Shown: in pieces, positions 55,695-64,000 of the stretch
Layout of the letters: each line of letters opens with the position of its first letter
Numbering within the stretch: the first letter of the stretch is position 1
Assembly: GCA_949825065.1 (NCBI GenBank)
Contig: OX463846.1
Coordinates: 5,847,366 to 5,911,365 of the forward strand
Length of the DNA stretch: 64,000 bases
Reading direction: 5' to 3'
DNA from: Odontocerum albicorne
Taxonomy: Eukaryota; Arthropoda; Insecta; Trichoptera; Odontoceridae
The notes under the pieces: generated by a model
Seen by the model: the letters and a program-made list of their open reading frames with translations, nothing else
What the model was told of the DNA's origin: nothing
Databases searched by the model: none
Made by a program: the position numbers and the translations under genes

Positions 55695-56734
55695 ATTTTA
55701 TTAATTTACCTGTTACGGTTCTAACATTTTTCATCTGCCATCATCACCCTATACGTCCCATAAAATACACAGAAATACCACGATATGCTTCCTTTCAGGT
55801 CGGTCCACTGCCCGGTACTCCGGGCTTTCCAACGTAATCTCAATGTCGTAATACCGTTATATGATATAGTGTTAGATGATCGTTTGATCCATTGATTCTA
55901 TTGCTTGTGATAGAACAGCGCACTTCTAGAACAGCCACCAGAACTTCTACATAAATATAAACATACATTGTGAAATGTGATATTTTCGTTTAACCTATAC
56001 ACCGCGTTAAAAATCAAATTCCACGAATCCTGTGCGCGGCACAATTTCGGCGTTTTTTAATTTCTAAGTTTAAACGCGTATTTTGTTTAGAACCACTGAT
56101 ATTTGATTACACCACCAAGTAAACATGACATTCAAGTAATTTTCTGATAATAAATAATAGTCATTACTCTTAAAGAGACTCATTAAATAAAGGAGATAAA
56201 CTAAACATTACGTAAAATACACAAAGGAATGCTACAGATCAGATCACAGGCGTTTGTGCTTCCCGCGAGGAACACAATTTTTTTAAAAACGCATTTTAAA
56301 TTAAATATCTTAAACCAGGCAGAATGTGGGTCGGATATTTTATGAAAATAAACGTTTAGTTGTTTGTTGTTGCGAAGTGTTTCTATTCGGTCCTGTTTGT
56401 ATTTTGTGTTAATTTTGATTTCGATTTATACCCATCCGTTTCCGGTGTAAGATCTCGTTACGGATTTGCTAATGTCCATAAATCTATGAGAAACGTAGGA
56501 GGGAACAGCATCAATTACACAATAAATTAGTCCTTATTAATTATCTGCGCAATTTCAGTTTGTTTATTTGTTTGTTTGGCGAATTCGTAAATAACAATGC
56601 GGCTAAAAGCTTCGACTCGTAAATATATTTAAAGCTTTCTTTTTTACTGATTTAGTTAAAGAAAAATAAAGAGTTAACAAAAAATTAGGTTCGTTAAATT
56701 TAAGCGTTCGTTAAATTTTTTACTAGCCATAATA
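55695..56734. other. unassigned sequence
   Basis: 55790-56060 is less AT-rich than average but has no open frame of note or repeat ends. One of the longer stretches without visible transposon content, so possibly unique genomic DNA. Confidence 0.35.
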
Positions 56735-56983
56735 AAAAAAAACATTTACCATTTCCCAGTCGGGGTAAGCAGATACGACAGAGCGCCATACGTTAGAAAT
56801 ATCCTTAGCCTTTTCCGCATCCATACACCTAATCACACAACCTCTTCCTCTGAATTTCTACTTTCAGAATATAATTCATTTGATTAAATCAAATTTCTCT
56901 TCGTCTTCTTCTAATATGCTTTCCACTCACATCTGCACTATATATATATGTTTACATTATCTTTCTTCATTCATTCGTTCTAC

Positions 56984-57598
56984 GACTCCTTTAAGTATCT
57001 TGGGGCACTCATCCATAGCGATGGAGGATGTGCAGCAGATGTAATACATATTCGTAGAATTAGTGTGGGATGGATGAAGTTTAGATCAATAACGGGAGTT
57101 CTATGTGATTCGAAAATGCCAGTAAAGTTAAAAGAAAAAATTATACCAAACGATTGTCTGACTCGCACTACTCTATGGCTCAAAATGCTGGACGATGTAT
57201 AACTCTTACTTCAGGCAACTAGAAACTGCTGAAATGCGCATGCTTAGATGGCCAGCTGGTGTGTCCCTAAGAGACAAAATAAAAAGCTCACGCATTCGTG
57301 GAAGCCTAGGTGTTGCAGACATCAACAGTATGACGGAGGAGAGGCGATTGAGATGGTATGGGCACGTTGGACGCAGAGCACCCGATCACATTGTGAACCA
57401 GGCAATCTCCATGGATCTTCCTCGAATAACAACCAGAGGAGGACCAAAGAATTCATGGGTGGTGTAAAAAGATAACCTGATGCAGAGGCACGGCCTGGGG
57501 GACGTATTCTGGGATAGAAAAGCATACAACCTGAGGACGAGGAGAGCTGACCCCAGCAGTTTTCGCAGACAGTGAGTTGGGATGGAGCCAGGGAGAAG
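56984..57598 (+). mobile_element. 5'-truncated LINE family E insertion with 15-bp TSD
   Basis: Perfect ATTCATTCGTTCTAC repeats at 56969-56983 and 57599-57613. RT C-terminus: SFKYLGALIHSDGG, MKFRSITGVLCDSKMP, KLKEKI, then after frameshifts QLETAEMRMLRWPAGVSLRD, EERRLRWYGHVGRRAPDHIV and LRTRRADPSSFRRQ; end GGAGCCAGGGAGAAG. A second copy lies inverted at 59.1-59.7 kb. Confidence 0.9.
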
Positions 57599-58000
57599 AT
57601 TCATTCGTTCTACATGCCCAAACCATCTCAACGTACTCTTATTCATCATGTTTAACACACCAACTTTCAACACACAAAGCTTTCGCTTACCCTGTATTCA
57701 TTAATCTGGTCATTCAAACTCTACTATCATTAATATGTCTCCCTTTACCTTATTTTAAAATGAAGTTTATTTTTCCAGACATGTGTTTATCGATCATCCT
57801 CTTCCACGCCCACTTTGCACATCTAACTTGTTTACTAGTTATTTCTTTTGTCATTCTTTTCCTCGACATTTTCACACTATCTTAAATCTTCATTCTTTAT
57901 TTTACTTAAAAAATAAATTTTATCCATGCTTTAATTTCTGTTATCTTCATTCCTCTTTCTTTCATACATTAACACTTTATAAAGTTTTCTTATTGCACTC

Positions 58001-58062
58001 ATCTCTACAGTGCACGCGTCTCTACAGTGCATGCATCTCTACAGTGCACGCATATCTACAGC
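58001..58062. repeat. 17-bp minisatellite x 3.5
   Basis: TCTCTACAGTGCAYGCR in tandem, inside or next to the family D copy. Confidence 0.85.
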
Positions 58063-58085
58063 ATCTTACTTTTATTATTTTCCTT

Positions 58086-58565
58086 AATTCAATTATAATT
58101 TCCATACGTCAAGCTGGACACCAAAACAGTTTTAAAAATATATTTTTCATAAATTTTGTTTGTAACTTTACAAGTAAAATTTAAAACTGTTTTTATTGAT
58201 TGATGTTTTTCAAGCATACCCCGGTCATAAAATGTGAGTCATTAATTTTCACCACATATTTAAGACGTATAAATCAGATTTCTTTCTTTTTGTTTCTTAG
58301 AATAAGCTTCAAAAAATATTCTATTATACTGAGCATATGTGGTAGACTTGAAAGAATGTGTGAGTGAAAGAAAATATACGAGAGTTTTATACAGTTCCTT
58401 TGTGTTGTGCCTCTCGCGAGGAACGCTTAGTACTTAATATTTATCTATTATTTGTTGAGATTTTATAAACAAGATATAAATTGGTTTTAATATGTATTCA
58501 AGAGATATTCAAGTATCGTAAAAATGATTTAAAGAAAATATGGAGAATTCAGTTATATTTTTTAC
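58086..58565. other. unassigned AT-rich sequence
   Basis: No feature recognised. Confidence 0.4.
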
Positions 58566-58567
58566 TA

Positions 58568-58935
58568 TTTATTTATTTAACACTTTTATCGCAAATAAAA
58601 TCTGGCGGGTTTATTGCCAGGCAGCAATCTATTCCCACCAACCAGACAAAAGTAAATGAAGCAAGTGTCATGGTTGCATAAATCATTCAAATTACTATCC
58701 ATCCCCGCGAAATCCATAAACACATACCTGAGCATATGACCACGAATCCCACAAAGAAGGACAATCACCCGAACATTATTTTTCTAATAAAGTGAGATTT
58801 CGTCAATTAAAAGAAAAGGAAGTGATGGTGGAGAGGAAAGGAAAAGAAAAATCAGGAATGAAACACGTTATTTAACTGACTAGAAATTAAGAGTTTTTTC
58901 AGTCGCTTCTTAAAGCATGCCAAAGACGGGGCGAA
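58568..58935 (-). repeat. LINE family A 3' UTR and ORF end
   Basis: Antisense: ACACTTTTATCGCAAATAAA, the TCTGGCGGGTTTATTGCCAG block, GATGGTGGAGAGGAAAGG, GAGTTTTTTCAGTCGCTTCT. The right edge reaches the region encoding the K-K-R-L-K-K-L end of the ORF. Confidence 0.8.
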
Positions 58936-59132
58936 TCTTTATTATCACTTAGGTCAAAAAACTATCCTGAAACAAGTTAGAACAAATAAAATAAAACAAC
59001 AAAAAGCGACATGAAATAAAAACTCTTTTTAAAGAATTTGTTGTATCGTGTCTGGATTATTGTTATTTTATTTATTCTTCTTTGCCTGATTCACAAATTT
59101 CTAATCTGTTTTCAATGCAGCTGCTAGACTGA

Positions 59133-59690
59133 AATATCTTCTTCTCCCTGGCTCCATCCCAACTCATTGTCTGCGAAGACTGTTGGGGTAAGTTCTCCTC
59201 GTCCTCAGGTTGTATGCTCTTCTGTCCCGGACTACGTTCCCCAGGCCATGCCTTTGCATTAGGTTATCTTTTTGCACCACCCATGAATTCTTTGGTCTTC
59301 CTTTGGTTGTTATTCGAAGAAGATCCATGAAGATTGCCTGGTTCACAATGTAATCGGGTGCTCTGCGTCCAAAGTGCCCATACCATCTCAATCGCCTCTC
59401 TTCCATCTTGCTGTTGACGTCTGTAACACCTAGGCTTCCACGAATGTGTGAGCTTTTTATTTTGTCTCTTAGGGACACACCAGCTGACCATCTTAGCATG
59501 CGCATTTTAGCAGTTTCTAGTTGCCTAGAGTAAAAGTTATACATCGTCCAGCATTTGGAGCCATAGAGGAGTGCGGGTCTGACAATCGTTTGGTATACTT
59601 TTCCTTTTAACTTTTCAGGCATTTTCGGATCGCATAGATCTGAACTATAGTAGTCATAAATATTGCAATATCGGTCCGCCTCCAAAAAGT
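59133..59690 (-). mobile_element. LINE family E tail, mostly open frame
   Basis: Minus-strand frame from 59685 to 59164 stays open for 173 codons: SSDLCDPKMPEKLKGKVYQT, IVRPALLYGSKCWTMYNFY, QLETAKMRMLRWSAGVSLRD, RRLRWYGHFGRRAPDYIV, LRTRRTYPNSLRRQ-stop, then the GAGCCAGGGAGAAGAAG end. It is the least mutated family E tail here. CTGAAATAT left of the 3' end and CTGAACTAT near the 5' end may be a target duplication with one mismatch. Confidence 0.85.
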
Positions 59691-59699
59691 CGACACTGG

Positions 59700-60635
59700 T
59701 TTAAGTGTCGTGAACAGGTTGATTTTAAATTTTGACTCTATATTAGAATTACACAGAAGTTTTAGCGCCCGGGATAGTAAAAACACGTCCGCTTTTTACA
59801 TAAGACAAAACTTTTATCTTAAATAGCGATTTTTTTACTAAACATGTATTGAAGTAATTGTGTACAAATGTACCTATAATATTTATAACTATTAAGTTTA
59901 ACAGTGGTCGATAACTATTCACATGTTTAGATATGGCTTGATTTTACAAAAATATGTAAGTTTTTTTGAACTAGTGTGTATAGTTCTAAAAAAAAATATG
60001 AAAAATAAGCATTAAACAGATCCTCGCTTTAAAAAATAGTTTTTCTTTTTCCTCACTTTAAACAAACGAGTTAACATTTTTTTACTTTTATCATACATAA
60101 GAAATATTGTAGAATGGTAAAATAATGTGTAATATTTGTTTAAACTTTATTCATCAAAATTATCTCATTTTCCAGTGGTTCTCCAAAAGTTTTCTCCGTT
60201 ATCTGCTGATCGAACAATAATATCTTAATTATAGGTATTTTGCCTCCGTACAAGATGAATGGTTGGCCCGAAATGTAACCGAGCGTTCTAATTTAATTGA
60301 TCACCAAATTTGAATACTAAATTTATTGGATTAATTGTTTCTTGAAGTTGAGATGAAAATTTGGGAATTCCTGTTGTCAAACTGTTTAACGAATAAACCG
60401 GGAAAAGATAAGGAAATGCTATTTTTTCAAGTTCTACTGAAATTTTAAACTCAATTATTTGAACAAAATAATTTTTTTCCATAATTTCTATTGATATTGT
60501 TTGAAACAGTAAAATTTTACGAAATTCTTTTTTCTCATAATCATTAATCGTGTCGTACGTTAGATATGAGAAGTCATTAAAAAATCACTCGAAGACATTC
60601 TTTTTTGGACAGTTTTATCCAAGTTTATGATTATT
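59700..60635. other. unassigned AT-rich sequence
   Basis: Short frames only; nothing recognised. Confidence 0.4.
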
Positions 60636-61800
60636 TTTTTTTAATTTCATTTATTTACTTTTACACATGATAAGAATATACATAACATAATTGGCGAAAA
60701 AACAATAGGTCATTTTATTTGGACACAATTTTAAAACGTTGTAAAAGAAAACCTTAAACCAAGTTCTTCTATTTTTTGCAATACAAAGGATTTTATTTTT
60801 TGTGAGATTCGACAAATAAAAACGAAACAGCCGAAATGTGGACATGTTTTAATTTTTTTTAGTTTATTTTACACATGACAAGAAATATACATTATTTGCG
60901 AAAAAACAAGTAGTTTAATTTAGACACCCAATTTTAATGGATCTGGGTTTGTTGCCTTTCATTTTTCGTGTCCCCAGTAAACTAGGCTTTTGCCTGTATC
61001 TCACTGAGGACATATGGCATGAAAACATATGTCGATACTTCTTTCCAATTTTTGATTACATAAAACCCCGTTGCACGTTCTCATCAACCTGACAAACAGT
61101 GACACTCATTTGTATATGTATACCTCACGCAAAATCAAACTCCTAACACTTTGTAGGGAATACCGTCGTCCCTAAATATTGTCAACACGCACGATCAACG
61201 ACCGACGAACCAACCTTCGGACACGTACAAAGGTCGCATACCAGAACATCAATATTGTTTACACGCAAATAATATTTACGTTACATTCCACGGTGGAAAG
61301 AGAACGCATCGCGTTGTCTCACCGTTTTCGCCAATAAATATTCTACCCACCATATTATCCGCAACGTCTGCAAACACCTCTGCACGCGCAGGAGTGAGAT
61401 AAAGTATATATTGCGGGCGCATTCACGCACATCTATAAATATCTACTTATCGACAAATAAAGATTATTATTCACTTGACCATTCATTGCTGTTTACTATT
61501 CATTGATTGTCCACTCTCACTTTCCGCATTCCTAATCGACGTATTTTATTTTAAATACCGAACAATCATAATCATCACGACGTACCACTATAGAATCCCG
61601 CTAAAACTTCATCACTTTAGACATACCAAAACGTTCATCCCACAATATACCGCACATAATCATAAAATACAACAAAAAATACCACACTCAAGAGCTCACA
61701 CAAACCTTTGCTACAAGCCATTCCTCTTGCAAGCCCAATTATTCAAATACATTACTTTACGGTTTAAGTGTGTTCCTATCCCATATTTAAATATGTGTAA
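60636..61800 (-). repeat. LINE family B copies, one split by an insertion
   Basis: 60636-60738 is a B tail scrap (ACACATGATAAGAATATACA). 60850-61151 is antisense B UTR up to AAATCAAACTCCTAACACTT. 61613-61800 continues with CATCCCACAATATACCGCAC, CACACTCAAGAGCTCACAC and the antisense end of the ORF. Bases between are the insert described next. Confidence 0.75.
61152..61612 (+). mobile_element. candidate solo LTR inside LINE B
   Basis: 461 bp foreign to the B repeat, flanked by CACTT (61147-61151 and 61613-61617). It starts TGTAGGGAATACCGTCGTCC, has a TATA-like AAAGTATATATTGCGG near 61402 and CAAATAAAGATTATTATTCA near 61455, in the order promoter then polyadenylation signal. Composition is richer in GC and CG than the flanks. 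The right end reads CTTCAT rather than CA, so the boundary or the LTR reading may be wrong. Confidence 0.5.
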
Positions 61801-62650
61801 AAAGGTTTCTTTGTAGCTCATCTTCTTTGCGAATTTTCTGCAGTTTTCTTACCAGTTCTGTTTTTCTAAATATTATCCCTGCATCCCTGTCTATAAACTT
61901 TCAAAATATTTTTAATATGTCACTTATAGTGGGTTCTTATCCCGAGTAAGAACTTCTTTGAAGACAGTCTGGTCACCTAACGGTGCTATATAAATTGTTT
62001 TTTTGTTATTATCATAAGAAACTTGTGGCTGAGGGTTAAAACCATTTCGTTGTAGATTTTGTCTTTTTGTCTAGGGATGTGGTTCTCCATACACACAAAA
62101 TGAAAGACTTTTTGCATTGTGGTTTTTGTTCGGTATTTAAATTACCCTTTTAATCTTATAATTCGGGTTGAACCTAAACAACTGCGTAAAACAATATAGA
62201 TACAAAGTAATTTTCTTTCTTCTCCTAATTTAAAATAAACCAGTGGTCTGTTATCATCAGCATTGTCTCTCTTGAGATGGTGACTATCAGCTATCCTTTC
62301 TATCTTCTTGAACTCCTTCTTGTGGGATGACTGTTAGTGGGTATTTCATGAATCACTACGTAGGAAATTCTCTTGTTATCCATCCTTTATAAATGAAATA
62401 AAAATAGGTTTATTGCTAGCAACACAGTATTTGTATATATGCATGTATCCAGAAATTACATATATGCCTCAGAAAAATTCGAAGAAAACACATTTAAGAG
62501 AGAAGATATCAAAAGGTCTACGCTGATTTTATAACATACCCTCAGTCAAGATACACCCCACCAATAGAAAACAAACCCGCCGCGAGGATATCAGACGTTT
62601 TTCAGTCCACACCCTTGAATAGTAGTTATTTTCAGCAGTTATCCATTCAT
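61801..62650. other. unassigned sequence
   Basis: Nothing recognised; composition is average for the window. Confidence 0.35.
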
Positions 62651-62654
62651 ACAC

Positions 62655-62955
62655 ACACATACCATAACGCCATTTTTATGTTGGGGTAGGCGGAAAAAAA
62701 TTGCATTATGGTACGTGTGAATGTATGAGTATATATGTATAACTGTAGGACATACTTCCATACTGACCTTTCCTACATTCATACAACAACTCACACAGCT
62801 CTTACGATATATCTGTCTAAGTTTCTTTCTTTCAAAATATCATTCACTCGATTCTGCCACATTTTCTTTGGTCTTTCTCTTCGTTCAACAGTTTCTATTC
62901 TCTCTCACAATATCTACTACTTTCTATCTAAGTGTTTGACCTACAATGATTCTGA
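62655..62955 (-). repeat. LINE family D tail
   Basis: Antisense: CATACCATAACGCC, TTGGGGTAGGCGG, TTCCTACATTCATACAACAA, CTTACGATATATCTG, TTTCAAAATATCATTCACTC and TTTGGTCTTTCTCTTC. Confidence 0.7.
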
Positions 62956-63744
62956 GAGTTCTCATTTAAAACCTTTTAAATTTATTTTTTTAATAAACAT
63001 AACATTTTTATTCTAGACTGCTCCATAAATCATGATTGACCTCACACATGTTCTTGTAAATTTGCATCTATGTAACGTCCTGTACTCGTGTATTTATTAT
63101 TTATTCCTTCTAGGCATTCGGAAATAGGACATTTATTTGTTTTGCCCTTTATGTGTATTTGAAGATTATTGTAGATTTGTTATTGTAACTTAGATATTTG
63201 AGTTTTGTGACTTGTTAAATAGCTTTATCATCAATTATTAGTTGACATCTGATTGGATATTTTTAAAAAATTAAAAGAAAATAAGATTTTCTATAGTATT
63301 TTTGTGATGAAATATAAAACCTATGGAACGTCTTTCAGATCAAAGAATGCCTTGCTTAACTTTATGAATACAGTGTTATTAATTTTAAGTGGTGCTGACA
63401 TTTTTCAAGTGTCCTAATAAGTCATATATGTGGAAACCATGATTCGCATCTATAAAACAGGAAAGGTAAATACATTCGCGGAATGAAGGGGAAAAATGGG
63501 AAATAAACATTAACAAAAATTAAGTATATTTACCTTTAACTCTTAATACATTTTTCAGATTTTTCATTAAATTTATAGTAACGAAAAAAAAGATAAGTTT
63601 TTGCCCTCAAAATTAGCCGAAATCGTATTATTATTAAATGCTTTTGACACTTTTGACACAAAAATATTACAAACCAAAACTAGCTCGCGTAGCTTAAACA
63701 GATTATTTTAAGTGTGATAAAAATCTTATAACGAAAATATTTAG
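62956..63744. other. unassigned AT-rich sequence
   Basis: No feature recognised. Confidence 0.4.
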
Positions 63745-63746
63745 TA

Positions 63747-64000
63747 CGAGGGTCATCCAGAAAGAAAGGTTACAACATTTATGTAGGATCGAAAAATGCT
63801 TGTATTTTATTTAAATTCGCAGGATACTTCACAAATATATTAAACTATTTTTCAACGTGATTGCCGTCGAGTTCGAGACATTTCTGTAGTCGGGGCACCC
63901 GCTTTTGTATGCCAGTGTCATAGACCTCCGCCACCAGCTCTTTAAGCCACTTCTTCACAGCTTCCTCGACCTCTTGATCGTTGGAAAATTATTGGGGTGT
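63747..64000 (-). mobile_element. mariner, 3' part, running off the right edge
   Basis: The left end is CGAGGGTCATCCAGAAAG after TA (63745-63746), a mariner terminal repeat related to that of the 53-kb element. On the minus strand the transposase C-terminus reads SNDQEVEEAVKKWLKELV, GIQKRVPRLQKCLEL, DGNHVEK-stop (63847-63845). TAA at 63991-63989 lies in the same frame just upstream, so the visible part is already broken. The rest is outside the window. Confidence 0.85.

Larger units (their letters stand above)
56735..58085 (-). repeat. LINE family D copy interrupted by LINE E
   Basis: Antisense D tail at 56735-56983 (CATTTCCCAGTCGGGGTAAG, CATCCATACACCTAATCAC), resuming at 57599 with TTCATTCGTTCTACATGCCC and AAACCATCTCAACGTACTC, the normal next segment. 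It extends further 5' than most copies. Confidence 0.8.

Noticed and set aside
57386..57673. 95-codon minus-strand frame containing LRWFGHVERMN-like and LRLY segments
   Set aside because: It spans the junction of antisense LINE D and LINE E; a chance fusion across an insertion boundary.

Overview
This window is repeat-dominated, AT-rich eukaryotic DNA, most likely from an insect or other arthropod. The grounds are several mariner and Tc-like relics, two hAT relics, a piggyBac-like element with TTAA target sites, 5'-truncated APE-type LINEs, tRNA-derived SINE pieces, long microsatellites and a 200-N scaffold gap. The species cannot be named. I see no convincing host protein-coding gene, no rRNA gene, no clean tRNA gene and nothing prokaryotic. 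Nearly all readable protein is transposon-derived, and only one transposase looks intact.

Layout. 0-5 kb: LINE tails and a Penelope-like motif. 5-9 kb: a dead mariner, a LINE tail split by a hAT relic, an internally deleted Tc-like element and a second hAT relic with a perfect 8-bp target duplication. 10-18 kb: copies of the commonest LINE here (called family D), two of which have expanded into tandem arrays; a minisatellite grown from a SINE tail (13.1-13.9 kb); and a 0.94-kb DNA element with long terminal inverted repeats (14.2-15.1 kb). 18.7-24 kb: a solo LTR and 3' ends of LINE families A, B, D and F. 25-33 kb: a MITE, SINEs, a relic of a repetitive arthropod protein ending in a 99-bp tandem repeat, the copy of LINE B that identifies its 3' UTR, a second Tc-like copy, and a palindromic mariner derivative. 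33.4-39.6 kb: a second solo LTR of the same family, then a nested stack: a piggyBac-like element holding a LINE-C 3' end and a nearly intact RTE-like retrotransposon. 40-46 kb: a TTAA-flanked MITE, the gap, a foldback repeat and LINE G. 46.7-48.0 kb: an intact mariner. 48-54 kb: a CR1/Jockey-like LINE relic and a deleted mariner. 54.5-64 kb: more foldback repeats, LINE E inserted in LINE D with a 15-bp target duplication, LINE A and B ends, and a mariner running off the right edge.

The families depend on one another. LINE tails end either in (GAA)n (E, F, G) or in AT-rich (AAAT)n/(AATA)n runs (A, B, C). SINEs, MITEs and internally deleted copies would need enzymes supplied by autonomous relatives. 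The best candidates for recent activity are the intact mariner and the RTE element, whose ORF has a single in-frame stop. Family letters A-H are local labels for this window, not database names. Boundaries are read by eye; those backed by target duplications are the most reliable.
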